Shown one piece after another: positions 42,101 through 52,290 of a DNA stretch of 64,000 nt (its first letter is position 1; every line of letters begins with the position of its first letter). The stretch comes from JAGXQV01 sp964527565 (GTDB lineage: Bacteria > Pseudomonadota > Gammaproteobacteria > Burkholderiales > Sulfuricellaceae): NCBI GenBank assembly GCA_964527565.1, contig CAZGOY010000003.1, forward strand, positions 71,517 through 135,516, in the 5' to 3' direction. The translations under genes and the position numbers were made by a program. The notes below the pieces were generated by a model. It was not told the origin of the DNA. It ran no database searches and worked only from the letters and a program-made list of their open reading frames with translations.

Positions 42101-43849
42101 ATGAGCCGCCAAGACACCGCCGCCGTCAACTTGCGCTGGGCGCTGACGCTGATCGACGGCCTGGTCGCGGCGGGCGTCGGCCAAGCGGTGATTTCGCCAG
42201 GCTCGCGTTCCACGCCCCTGGCGCTGGCCTGCGAGCAGCATCCCGGCATGCGCGTGCATGTCGTGCTCGACGAGCGCAGCGCGGCATTTTTCGCGCTGGG
42301 GCTGGCGCGCGCGGAAAGCCGCCCGGCAGCGCTGATCGCCACTTCCGGCAGCGCCCCGGCCAACTGGTTTCCGGCGCTGGTCGAGGCCAATCACGGCCTG
42401 GTGCCGCTGATTCTGCTGTCCGCCGACCGGCCGCCGGAACTGCGCGCCTGCGGCGCCAACCAGACCATCGAGCAGGCCGGGATGTTCGGCGCGCAGGTGC
42501 GCTTTGCCTTCGACCTCGGCGTGCCCGAGGAAACGCCCGCCGTGTTGCGCCAGCTTGCCGCGCGCGCGCGCCAGGCGGTGGAAGCGAGCCGCTGGCCGCT
42601 GCCGGGGCCGGTGCATCTCAACGTGCCGCTGCGCGAACCGCTGGTGCCCGCCGCGCCGGTGGATTTCGCCTTCAGCGCCGCGGGCAGCGCCGCCGCGCTT
42701 CCCGCCGTGCAGCCCGCAGCAGCGGAAGTCGCCCGGCTGGCCGCCGCGATTTCGGGGCAACCGGGTTTGATCGTGTGCGGCGCGGCCGATCAGCCGCCCG
42801 GCTACGCCGCCGCCGTGACGGCGCTCGCCGCCCGCCTGGACTGCCCGCTGCTGGCCGACCCGCTTGCCAATCTGCGCTTCGGCGGGCATGACCGCAGCCG
42901 CGTCCTGACGCATTACGACACCTTCCTGCGGGACCCGCGATTCGTCGAAACACAGCGTCCCGCCTGGGTGCTGCGCTTCGGCGCCATACCGGTATCGAAA
43001 GCCCTGCAACACTATCTGGTTACGCCCATGCAAGACAATCTGGACGGCACCTGCCACGTCCTCGTCGATCCGCACGGGCGCCATCTCGACCCGCTGCATC
43101 TCAGCACCCTGCTGCACGCCGATGCGGAAACGCTGTGCGCCGCGCTGACGGCGCAACCGCTGGAAGCCGCGCCGCCCGGCTGGATGGCGGCATTCGCCGC
43201 GCGCGAAGCATCCCTTGCCGCCTGCGGCGCCCCGCTGCCCATTGAGGCGGAAGTGATCCGCGCCATGCTGGCCTTGCTGCCGCCGCAATCGACGCTGTTT
43301 TGCGGCAACTCCATGCCGATCCGCGATCTCGACAGCTTTTCCGGCAGCGGCGAAAAACCCCTGCGCGTCGTCGCCAACCGCGGCGTCAGCGGCATCGACG
43401 GCAATATTTCCACGGTGCTGGGCATGGCGGCGGCACAACGCGGCAAGGTGGCCGCGCTGCTCGGCGACCTGGCTTGCTGCCACGACATCGGCGGGCTGCT
43501 GGCGGCGCGCGGGCTGGACGCCGTGCTGGTGGTGTTGAACAACGGCGGCGGCGGGATTTTCGGCTACCTGCCGCAGGCCGGGCTGGAAAGTTTCGAGCGC
43601 CTGTGGCTGACCCCCGCCGGGCTGGATTTTGCGCAAGCGGCCAAGCTCTACGGGCTGGGCTACCGGCGCGCGGGAAATCCGGCGGAATTCGCCGCCGCCT
43701 TCGCGCAGCAACTGGAAAGCCCCGGCGTCCACCTGCTGGAAGTGGTTGTGGATCGCCAAGCCAGCCTAGCGGCGCATCGCGCCTACTGGGAAAAAGCGGA
43801 TAATCAAAGCGCAGGAGAGTCGCAATGCCAAAAATCTTCGACAACATAG
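42101..43849 (+). CDS. menD: MenD-like ThDP-dependent SEPHCHC synthase
   Basis: 582 residues. MenD landmarks: NLRWALTLIDGLVAAGVGQAVISPGSRSTPLALA, DERSAAFFALGLARAESRPAALIATSGSAPAN, LFCGNSMPIRDLDSF, and the ThDP-Mg region GDLACCHDIGGLL...VVLNNGGGGIFGYLP. It adds 2-oxoglutarate to isochorismate in menaquinone synthesis. No other men gene is visible, so its pathway is unclear. The C-terminal tail (after HRAYWEKA) differs from the family and overlaps a helicase gene fragment. Confidence 0.88.
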   Translation: MSRQDTAAVNLRWALTLIDGLVAAGVGQAVISPGSRSTPLALACEQHPGMRVHVVLDERSAAFFALGLARAESRPAALIATSGSAPANWFPALVEANHGLVPLILLSADRPPELRACGANQTIEQAGMFGAQVRFAFDLGVPEETPAVLRQLAARARQAVEASRWPLPGPVHLNVPLREPLVPAAPVDFAFSAAGSAAALPAVQPAAAEVARLAAAISGQPGLIVCGAADQPPGYAAAVTALAARLDCPLLADPLANLRFGGHDRSRVLTHYDTFLRDPRFVETQRPAWVLRFGAIPVSKALQHYLVTPMQDNLDGTCHVLVDPHGRHLDPLHLSTLLHADAETLCAALTAQPLEAAPPGWMAAFAAREASLAACGAPLPIEAEVIRAMLALLPPQSTLFCGNSMPIRDLDSFSGSGEKPLRVVANRGVSGIDGNISTVLGMAAAQRGKVAALLGDLACCHDIGGLLAARGLDAVLVVLNNGGGGIFGYLPQAGLESFERLWLTPAGLDFAQAAKLYGLGYRRAGNPAEFAAAFAQQLESPGVHLLEVVVDRQASLAAHRAYWEKADNQSAGESQCQKSSTT

Positions 43850-43926
43850 AAAAAACACGACTGCCGGTGCTTCATGAAACCCTCAAGGTTGCCGAGCGCG
43901 TGGGCGGAGCGGAGGAGGAAGAATGA
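43825..43926 (+). pseudogene. 5' fragment of a helicase/PLD-type restriction-like gene
   Basis: 33 codons with a good AGGAG site: MPKIFDNIEKTRLPVLHETLKVAERVGGAEEEE. The first 25 residues match the start of large SNF2-helicase/phospholipase-D defence-like proteins, but the gene ends immediately and is joined to the DUF4258 gene (ATGA). It is a remnant left at a recombination junction. Confidence 0.6.
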
Positions 43927-44237
43927 CGCTGCTTTCTATTTTGCGCACCCAGCTTGCCGCTGGGGAATTCGAGTTCACGCAGCATGCCTTGAAGCGCGTG
44001 GTGGAACGCAATATCGCCAACCATGAGATTCGGGAGGCTGGCGCACACGCTGTCATCATCGAGGATTATCCCGCCGACAAATACGGCCCCAGTTGCTTGC
44101 TGCTTGGCTTCAGCATTGCGAATCGTCCTTTGCATATCCAGGTTACCCGACGCGCGGGGCAAACTAGGTTGAAAATCATCACCCTGTACGAAGCCGATCC
44201 GGCAGAATGGGTCAATTACATCGAAAGGAGAAAATAA
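43923..44237 (+). CDS. DUF4258-domain putative toxin
   Basis: 104 residues: FEFTQHALKRVVERNIANHEIREAGAHAVIIEDYPADKYGPSCLLLGFSIANRPLHIQVTRRAGQTRLKIITLYEADPAEWVN. The H-A-x-x-R-x-x-x-R start and the C-terminal ITxYE block mark DUF4258, a RelE/MqsR-like fold. The next gene encodes a YgiT-type zinc finger, a pairing known for MqsRA-like TA systems. Activity is inferred. Confidence 0.82.
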   Translation: MTLLSILRTQLAAGEFEFTQHALKRVVERNIANHEIREAGAHAVIIEDYPADKYGPSCLLLGFSIANRPLHIQVTRRAGQTRLKIITLYEADPAEWVNYIERRK

Positions 44238-44239
44238 TC

Positions 44240-44467
44240 ATGTCGAAATGCGAAGTCTGCGGCGGCACTGAGTTCCGCCACGAGGAGGTGGAAGAGGTTT
44301 TCCACATCAACGGGCACTACGCGCTGGTCGAGCATATTCCAGCAACTATCTGCATGCAGTGCGGTGAAAAGACCTTCAATGCCGAAACAGCTGAAGGCAT
44401 CCGCAAAATGCTGCACGAACGGCACCAGCGAGCCAGATCGGTGGCGATGGATGTTTTTGCATACTGA
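44240..44467 (+). CDS. YgiT-type zinc-finger antitoxin (MqsA N-terminal-like)
   Basis: 75 residues with two CxxC pairs: CEVCGGTEF...ICMQCGEKTF. The N-terminal zinc domain of MqsA is toxin-binding. The C-terminal HTH of full MqsA is absent, as in the short YgiT partners of DUF4258 proteins. AAAGGAG precedes the ATG. Two bases after the DUF4258 stop. Confidence 0.85.
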   Translation: MSKCEVCGGTEFRHEEVEEVFHINGHYALVEHIPATICMQCGEKTFNAETAEGIRKMLHERHQRARSVAMDVFAY

Positions 44468-44524
44468 AATCATCACAAGACTAAAATGAATCCGGCAATC
44501 CCAAGAAAAGCGTCCTTGAATTTG

Positions 44525-44742
44525 CTGCTATCACATTAATTCTACTTTGTCAGATTTCAAGGCAAGTGGTGTTAGAACGTCCCTTCCCCCCACGGGGGAA
44601 GGCTAGGATGGGGGCGAGAAAATCATTCAACCGCTTGATTTAACGCCCCCACCCCAACCCTCCCCCGTTGGGGGAGGGAGCTAAAAATGTTACAAGGCAA
44701 TCTGACAAAGTAGAATTAACGCATGCTTTAATGTGATAGCAG
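44525..44742. repeat. Long nested palindrome (MITE-like) upstream of glmU
   Basis: About 218 bp. Outer arms CTGCTATCACATT and AATGTGATAGCAG, then AATTCTACTTTGTCAGATT mirrored at 44699-44717. The right arm has about 10 extra bases. A second palindrome sits inside: CCCTTCCCCCCACGGGGGAA against CCCTCCCCCGTTGGGGGAGG. There is no coding capacity. This fills most of the 352-base gap between the YgiT gene and glmU. Confidence 0.88.
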
Positions 44743-44743
44743 T

Positions 44744-44766
44744 GCAAGTGCTTCAAGAGCACTTGC
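44744..44766. other. Hairpin between palindrome and glmU
   Basis: GCAAGTGCT and AGCACTTGC arms with a five-base loop. No T-run follows, so it is not a clear terminator. It lies 54 bases upstream of glmU. Confidence 0.5.
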
Positions 44767-44819
44767 ATGCCGGAGCCGCGCCGACCCGCTTTTTGGTGCT
44801 GTTCTGTATAATCCCCCTG

Positions 44820-46229
44820 ATGAATTCCCCCCTCGATGTCGTCATCCTCGCCGCCGGTAAAGGCTCGCGCATGCTCTCCAGCCTGCCCAAGGTGCTGCAC
44901 CGCTTGGCTGGCCAGCCCCTTTTGCAGCATGTTCTGGACAGCGCCTGCCGGCTCGCGCCCCATAAAATCAGCGTGGTGTACGGGCATGGCGGCGACAGCG
45001 TGCCACAGGCCGTTCAGGCCAGCGTGCCACAGGCCATCCCGGCCCCCGGCATCCTGTGGGTCAGGCAGGAGCCGCAGCTCGGCACCGGCCATGCGGTACA
45101 GCAGGCCGCGCCGCAACTCGACGACGGCGGACTCACGCTGATCCTCTACGGCGATGTGCCGCTGATCCGGCCCGCCACCCTGCAAGCCCTGATCGACGCG
45201 GCGGGGCAAGACGGCGCCGCGCTGCTCACCGTGGAACTGCCCGACCCGGCGGGCTACGGGCGCATCGTGCGCGATGCGCAGGGCAGGGTCATTGCCATCA
45301 TCGAACACAAGGACGCGGATGAAGCGCAGCGCGCCATCCGCGAAATCAACACTGGAGTCATGGCGCTGCCCACGGTGCGCCTCAAATCCTGGCTGCAACG
45401 CCTGTCGAACGACAATGCCCAGGGCGAGTATTACCTGACCGATGTGATCGCCTTCGCCGTGGCGGAAGGCATGACGGTGAACACTTGCCAGCCGCGCCAC
45501 CACTGGGAGGTGCTGGGCGTGAACAGCCCGGCGCAACTGGTGCATCTGGAACGGCTGTACCAGCACGAACAGGCGCATGAGCTGCTCGAACAGGGCGTGC
45601 GCCTGGCCGACCCCAAGCGTTTCGACGTGCGCGGCACGCTGGTGTGCGGGCGCGACGTGGAAATCGACATCGACTGCATTTTCGAGGGCAGCGTGACTCT
45701 GGGCGACGCCGTAAGCGTGGGCGCGCACTGCATCCTGCGCGACGTGACGGTGGCGGCGGGCACGCGCATCGCGCCTTTCAGCCTGATCGAGCAGGCCGAA
45801 GTGGGCGCCGATTGCCGCATCGGCCCCTTTGCGCGCATCCGCCCCGGCACGCAACTGGCGCGCGACGCGCACGTCGGCAATTTTGTCGAGATCAAGAATA
45901 GCCAGGTGGGCGCGGGCAGCAAGATCAACCACCTTTCCTATGTCGGTGACAGCACGGTGGGCGGCAAGGTCAACGTCGGCGCCGGCACCATCACCTGCAA
46001 CTACGACGGCGCGCACAAGCACCGCACGGTGATCGGCGACGGCGCCTTCATTGGCTCCGGCACGCAACTGGTGGCGCCGGTGACGGTGGGCGAGAACGCC
46101 ACCATCGGCGCCGGCTCGACCATCACCAAGGATGCGCCGCAGCAGCAGTTGACGCTGTCGCGCGCCAAACAGACCAGCATCAGCGGCTGGAAACGCCCGG
46201 TCAAGACCGGCGCCCAGGGGGGCAAATAA
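44820..46229 (+). CDS. glmU: GlmU, bifunctional UDP-GlcNAc pyrophosphorylase / GlcN-1-P acetyltransferase
   Basis: 469 residues. The N-terminal nucleotidyltransferase has VVILAAGKGSRMLSSLPKVLH (signature LxxGxGxRM...K), QLGTGHAVQQA and YGDVPLI. The C-terminal left-handed beta helix has the acetyltransferase segment KNSQVGAGSKINHLSYVGDSTVG and GTITCNYDG. Makes UDP-GlcNAc for peptidoglycan and LPS. There is no Shine-Dalgarno before ATG 44820. TATAAT at 44807-44812 hints at a leaderless mRNA. glmS follows after two bases. Confidence 0.96.
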   Translation: MNSPLDVVILAAGKGSRMLSSLPKVLHRLAGQPLLQHVLDSACRLAPHKISVVYGHGGDSVPQAVQASVPQAIPAPGILWVRQEPQLGTGHAVQQAAPQLDDGGLTLILYGDVPLIRPATLQALIDAAGQDGAALLTVELPDPAGYGRIVRDAQGRVIAIIEHKDADEAQRAIREINTGVMALPTVRLKSWLQRLSNDNAQGEYYLTDVIAFAVAEGMTVNTCQPRHHWEVLGVNSPAQLVHLERLYQHEQAHELLEQGVRLADPKRFDVRGTLVCGRDVEIDIDCIFEGSVTLGDAVSVGAHCILRDVTVAAGTRIAPFSLIEQAEVGADCRIGPFARIRPGTQLARDAHVGNFVEIKNSQVGAGSKINHLSYVGDSTVGGKVNVGAGTITCNYDGAHKHRTVIGDGAFIGSGTQLVAPVTVGENATIGAGSTITKDAPQQQLTLSRAKQTSISGWKRPVKTGAQGGK

Positions 46230-46231
46230 GC

Positions 46232-48058
<1,827 letters not shown>

Positions 48059-48176
48059 GCCGTATTTAACCCGGCGCGCTCTATAATCAACCGCAACTTT
48101 GTTTTCTTTGTTTTAGCAAGAGCGGGAACCGCAGCGGCACAACGCCGCCCGGTCTTGCCGCAAGACATCTCCGGGA

Positions 48177-49400
48177 TTATTTGAGTTTTTTCCCGCAATT
48201 CTGGCAAAACAGATCTTCGCTCCCCACGGAAGAACCGCATTGCGGGCAGAATAGCGCCGTGGGCCGCGCGCTGGCGGATTGCCCGGCCTGGGGTTCGGCG
48301 CCGGGCTTGGCGGCATCTTCGCGCGCTGGTTGCGCCTTGGCCGCTTCATCCCTGGCCTTCTGCTCCGCCGCGCGCTGCATGGATTCCTGAGCGTGCTGCC
48401 TGGCGGCCTCCATGGATGCCTGCGCCTTCCGGCGGGCTTCTTCGGCGCGTTGCCTGGCGGCGGCCACCTTGGCTTCCAACTCCTTTTCCGTAGCGCTGAA
48501 ATCCAGACCGTCGCAAGCGTTCAGGTAAATCTGGCAGATTCCCTTGAGGGCGACCAGCATCGGGATGGCGGTCGCGGTAAAAATCAGGATGGCCGCGCCA
48601 AACATCAACGCCTTCAGATACCCGCCGCCTTCGACACCCATGCCGCCCATCCCCCCCATCCCCCCCATCCCGCCGAACAGGGACATGAACACGCCGACAA
48701 AGGAAGCCTCAAGCTCGGGGATCAGGTTGGCGGACAAGGAAAGCGTCAAGCCCGCACCGAACCCCACCACCACCCCGACCAGCGAAGTGACGACGAACAG
48801 CAGCAAGGCCAGCAGCAGCATATTGACCACCACCACCAGCAAGCGTTGCTTGAGGATCATCCACAAGCGCGCCACCGAGGCCAGAACGCCGTTGCCATCC
48901 CAAATCGCGGGCGCCAGCATGGAAAAGGCCACGTAAAACAGGGCAATCAGGGCAAAACCGCTGACCAGGGCGGCAACCGGGAAGATGACGGCATACAAAA
49001 GCGGTCCGAGGCCGGGAATCTTGCACACCGCCAGCACGATGAGCAAGGCGACGACATAGGTGAAATAAGCCAGCATGACCAGCACGAATACCCCCAGCAA
49101 CTTGTGCAGCGAGTAAATCGCGCTGAGCAGGGCAGCCGCCAGGGAGCGCATGGGTATCCCCTTGGCATGGTCCATGAGCAGGTATCCGGTGGCCGAGGTT
49201 CCCGTGATGATCGCCAGGAATGACAGCAGCCCCGTGATTCCCATCATGGCGGACGAGCCGGTCATGACGCCCAATACCGCGATGACCGTCGCACCGGCAA
49301 AGGTGGCGCCGAGCATGGTCAGCGCCGACCCGTTGGAGGCGGCTTCCAGGGCCTTCAGCAAGGTCCCCGATTTGTTGAACTGTTCTGTAATGGCAGACAT
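48177..49400 (-). CDS. Multi-TM protein with C-terminal zinc ribbon
   Basis: 407 residues. About six hydrophobic segments between residues 25 and 285, including a GGMGGMGGMGGMG loop near residue 245. A charged coiled-coil (ATEKELEAKVAAARQRAEEARRKAQASMEAARQHAQESMQRA) leads to a C-terminal zinc ribbon FCPQCGSSVGSEDLFCQNCGKKL. Function unknown. It is 48 bases downstream of another zinc-ribbon membrane gene, so the two probably work together. Confidence 0.75.
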   Translation of the reverse strand: MSAITEQFNKSGTLLKALEAASNGSALTMLGATFAGATVIAVLGVMTGSSAMMGITGLLSFLAIITGTSATGYLLMDHAKGIPMRSLAAALLSAIYSLHKLLGVFVLVMLAYFTYVVALLIVLAVCKIPGLGPLLYAVIFPVAALVSGFALIALFYVAFSMLAPAIWDGNGVLASVARLWMILKQRLLVVVVNMLLLALLLFVVTSLVGVVVGFGAGLTLSLSANLIPELEASFVGVFMSLFGGMGGMGGMGGMGVEGGGYLKALMFGAAILIFTATAIPMLVALKGICQIYLNACDGLDFSATEKELEAKVAAARQRAEEARRKAQASMEAARQHAQESMQRAAEQKARDEAAKAQPAREDAAKPGAEPQAGQSASARPTALFCPQCGSSVGSEDLFCQNCGKKLK

Positions 49401-49448
49401 GTTTTCCCTTCTTCCTCTTCTTGTTTGGATGTTTTTCCGCTTGAACGG

Positions 49449-50297
49449 TTACTCGCCCCTGAGCTTGCGGTCCAGGTCTTCCAGATGCCGCCGGTTTTCA
49501 TCGGCGGACGGTTTCTCCCGCCTGGCTGGCCGGTGGCTTTCCTCCTGCCTGATGACGAAGGCGGGCAAGGACAGCGCTCCCGCCTGATTTTGCGGTGCAG
49601 GCGCCTTGTTTCCGGGCGGCGGCGCATTAAACCGGAATTCGCGTTGCGGGGGTGGCGGCTCATTTTGGGGCGCGCTCTTTTTGACCTCGGCGAGGGCGGC
49701 GGCGGGCGGCTCCGGTTTCACGGCGGGGCTTGCCTGTTCCGCTTCCACCTTGGGCAAAGGCTTATCCGGCGCCTTGGGTTTTTCCGGCAGGGCGGCACCC
49801 TGGCCGGAAGGAACCGGGGCAGGCGCCTGCGCCGTGGGGATTTCGGCGGGAAGGTCTTTTATCACCTTGTTTTTCAGGTAAAACGCCCCGGCGGCAATGG
49901 TCACCAAGCCCGCCACGACGGCACCGACGATCAGGGCGTTGCTGCGGGTTTGCCCCTCGCTTGCCGCCGGAACGGCATATTCCGATTTTCCGCCGCTTTC
50001 CGCAGGCGCGGCTTCATCGGCAGCATCGCCCGGTGAATTTTCCGCGACGGCAGGCTGCCCGGACTGTCGCGCATCCGGCTGCGTCCCGGTGGACACGGGC
50101 GCCGGCTCCGCCCCCTGCAAGGCATGGCCGCACTTGTTGCAAAAACGCCCCTCCGGCTTGCAGGGATTGCCGCAAGCCGGGCAAGCCGCTCTCCCTTCCT
50201 CCGACCCGGCGGCAACGGAACCCGCCAAGGCGCCGCCGCACCCCCGGCAAAACCTGGCGCCATCCAGATTCTCGATGCCGCAGCTCGCACACTGCAT
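49449..50297 (-). CDS. Double-zinc-ribbon, single-TM protein
   Basis: 282 residues from ATG 50297, chosen because GGAG is eight bases upstream. ATG 50303 is possible. Two zinc ribbons at the N-terminus (CASCGIENLDGARFCRGCG and CPACGNPCKPEGRFCNKCG), then an Ala/Pro/Glu linker, one TM helix (ALIVGAVVAGLVTIAAGAFYL) and a Pro-rich, probably periplasmic region ending in a charged helix. Unknown role. First gene of a two-gene unit. Confidence 0.75.
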   Translation of the reverse strand: MQCASCGIENLDGARFCRGCGGALAGSVAAGSEEGRAACPACGNPCKPEGRFCNKCGHALQGAEPAPVSTGTQPDARQSGQPAVAENSPGDAADEAAPAESGGKSEYAVPAASEGQTRSNALIVGAVVAGLVTIAAGAFYLKNKVIKDLPAEIPTAQAPAPVPSGQGAALPEKPKAPDKPLPKVEAEQASPAVKPEPPAAALAEVKKSAPQNEPPPPQREFRFNAPPPGNKAPAPQNQAGALSLPAFVIRQEESHRPARREKPSADENRRHLEDLDRKLRGE

Positions 50298-50524
50298 GGT
50301 CATATCTCCATTATTTGGATTATTGTTCTTACAAAGTTGCCACCAACGTCAATCCGTCCGTCCAAGTTGACGAACTTGTCAACTTTATCACTGTCAATGC
50401 TGGCGGAAGCATTCCATAACGGCTGATCCGCAATTGAATTACAGGCCCAACGAAAAGCAGGCACCCCAACATGTCGTTTTGACTATATAATATTCTGGTG
50501 TACCCCATGAAGAAGGAACCCGAT

Positions 50525-50956
50525 ATGACGATGAAACTGGCCGCATGGTTGTGCGGCATTTCGCTGTACCTGGCGGCGGGCATGGCCCCGGCGCACGATC
50601 ACGACCATGAGCACGGCGGCGATGCCCCGGCGCAACTGGCTTTGAACAACGGGAAAAAATGGCCGACCGATGACGCCCTGCGCGCGGGCATGGGCCGCAT
50701 CCGCGACGCCGCCGGACAGGAGGCGCAGTTTGCCCCGGCGGAACTGGCAAAGCGGATCGATGGCGAGATCGCCATGCTGGTGCAAAATTGCAAGCTGGAC
50801 AAGGAAACCGACGCCATGCTGCACCTGGTGCTGGCCGACCTGATCGCCGGCGCGGAAATCCTGCGCGAGCGCCCGCTGGCGCGGCGCGAAGCCATGGAGC
50901 GGATCACGCGCGGCTTGCAAGGTTACGGCACTTATTTCGAACACCCCGGCTGGTAG
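50525..50956 (+). CDS. DnrO-like His-rich periplasmic protein
   Basis: 143 residues. Signal peptide (MTMKLAAWLCGISLYLAAGMAPA), then a metal-binding-like HDHDHEHGGD and LALNNGKKWPTDDALRAGMGRIRDAA...VQNCKLDKETDAMLHLVLADLIAGAEIL...GYGTYFEHPGW, resembling DnrO proteins found near Dnr-type regulators. ATG 50525 is supported by AAGGA eight bases upstream. Function unproven. Metal binding is inferred from the His cluster. Confidence 0.7.
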   Translation: MTMKLAAWLCGISLYLAAGMAPAHDHDHEHGGDAPAQLALNNGKKWPTDDALRAGMGRIRDAAGQEAQFAPAELAKRIDGEIAMLVQNCKLDKETDAMLHLVLADLIAGAEILRERPLARREAMERITRGLQGYGTYFEHPGW

Positions 50957-51013
50957 CCCTTATTCGCTGGCCCGCCTTCTGGCACAATGGGCGCTTTTTT
51001 CAAGGAGAGCCTC

Positions 51014-51358
51014 ATGGCGGAAATCACCACATCCAGCGGTCTGCTTTACGAAGACATCCGCGAGGGCGAAGGCGCCGTTGCTGCCGCAGGACAACGCGTT
51101 TCGGTGCACTACACCGGCTGGCTGACCAACGGCACCAAGTTCGATTCGAGCAAGGATCGTAATGACCCGTTCGACTTTCCCCTGGGCGGCGGGCGCGTAA
51201 TCCGCGGCTGGGACGAGGGTGTTGCGGGCATGAAGGTGGGCGGCGTGCGCAAGCTCACCATTCCCGCCGAACTGGGCTATGGTTCGCGCGGCGCGGGCGG
51301 GGTGATTCCGCCGAATGCCACGCTGGTGTTTGAAGTCGAACTGCTGGAAATCCTCTGA
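51014..51358 (+). CDS. FKBP-type peptidyl-prolyl isomerase
   Basis: 114-residue single-domain FKBP: VSVHYTGWLTNGTKFDSSKDRNDPFDFPLGGGRVIRGWDEGVAGMKVGGVRKLTIPAELGYGSRGAGGVIPPNATLVFEVELLEI. All canonical active-site residues are present. Cytosolic. AAGGAGAG precedes the ATG. The stop codon touches the left end of the MITE at 51358. Confidence 0.95.
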   Translation: MAEITTSSGLLYEDIREGEGAVAAAGQRVSVHYTGWLTNGTKFDSSKDRNDPFDFPLGGGRVIRGWDEGVAGMKVGGVRKLTIPAELGYGSRGAGGVIPPNATLVFEVELLEIL

Positions 51359-51500
51359 GAGCCTGTGAATAAATCTACTGCGCGTCCCGATTGCGGCGTT
51401 GCCCGGTGCTCGCTCCTCGCCTATCCATCCGATATGTCTCGTCGCTGCGCGCCGGGCGCCTTGCACTCGGGCCGCTCGCTACGATTTCTTCACAGGCTCT
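51358..51500. repeat. MITE-like element with 17-bp terminal inverted repeats
   Basis: AGAGCCTGTGAATAAAT at 51358-51374 and its inverted partner ATTTCTTCACAGGCTCT at 51484-51500 (one mismatch). The interior of about 110 bp has no gene. It fills the whole gap between the FKBP stop and the pseudouridine synthase start. Confidence 0.85.
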
Positions 51501-51503
51501 GCC

Positions 51504-52238
51504 GTGGCTGAACCCGTCCGCCTTTCCAAGCTGATGTCCGAGCGCGGCCTGTGCTCGCGCCGCGAGGCGGACGTGTATATCGAACGCGGCTGGGTGAAGG
51601 TGGATGGCGTGGTGATCGACGTGCTGGGGGCGAAGGCCGACCCGGCGCAAACCATCACCCTCGACAAGGCGGCGCGCGACGACCAGACGCGCCAGGTCAC
51701 CATTCTGCTCAACAAGCCGGTCGGCTACGTTTCCGGCCAGCCGGAAAAGGGCTACCAGGCGGCGGTGGTGCTGGTGACGCGCGAAAACCGTTTTCCCGGC
51801 GACCGCGCCGCGCAACACTTTCACCCCGGCCAGCTGCGCGGGCTGGCGCCCGCCGGACGGCTCGATATCGATTCGCAGGGCCTGCTGGTCTTCACCCAGG
51901 ATGGCCGCGTGGCCAAACGCCTGATCGGCGCCGATTCGGAAGTCGAGAAGGAATACCTGGTGCGGGTGGCGGGCAGCCTGGATGAAAAGGGCCTGGCGCT
52001 GCTCAACCACGGCCTCTCCCTCGACGGCGCGCGTCTGAAGCCGGCCAGGGTGACATGGCAAAACCGCGACCAGTTGCGCTTCATTCTCAAGGAAGGCAAA
52101 AAACGTCAGATCCGCCGCATGTGCGAACTGGTCGGTCTCAAGGTGCTGGGGCTGAAACGGGTGCGTATCGGCCAGGTAATGCTCGGCGACCTGCCGGAAG
52201 GACAGTGGCGTTACCTGCGCGAGGACGAGCGTTTCTGA
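51504..52238 (+). CDS. RluB/RluF-family rRNA pseudouridine synthase
   Basis: 244 residues from GTG 51504. The S4 RNA-binding domain (VRLSKLMSERGLCSRREADVYIERGWVKVDGVVID) is followed by the catalytic GRLDIDSQGLLVFTQDG (Asp) and KEYLVRVAG, KEGKKRQIRRMCELVGLKVLGLKRVRIG. RluF-like, predicted to modify 23S rRNA. No ribosome site is visible, because the upstream region is a MITE end. Confidence 0.92.
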   Translation: MAEPVRLSKLMSERGLCSRREADVYIERGWVKVDGVVIDVLGAKADPAQTITLDKAARDDQTRQVTILLNKPVGYVSGQPEKGYQAAVVLVTRENRFPGDRAAQHFHPGQLRGLAPAGRLDIDSQGLLVFTQDGRVAKRLIGADSEVEKEYLVRVAGSLDEKGLALLNHGLSLDGARLKPARVTWQNRDQLRFILKEGKKRQIRRMCELVGLKVLGLKRVRIGQVMLGDLPEGQWRYLREDERF

Positions 52239-52290
52239 ACAGGCAACAATGGATAATTCCGTTACGGACAATTCAGTTATAGTTTGCACC

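Noticed and set aside
41856..42104. 82-codon open frame upstream of menD ending in an ATGA overlap
   Set aside because: No recognisable family and codon pattern unlike the neighbours; the overlap with menD can be chance in GC-rich DNA.
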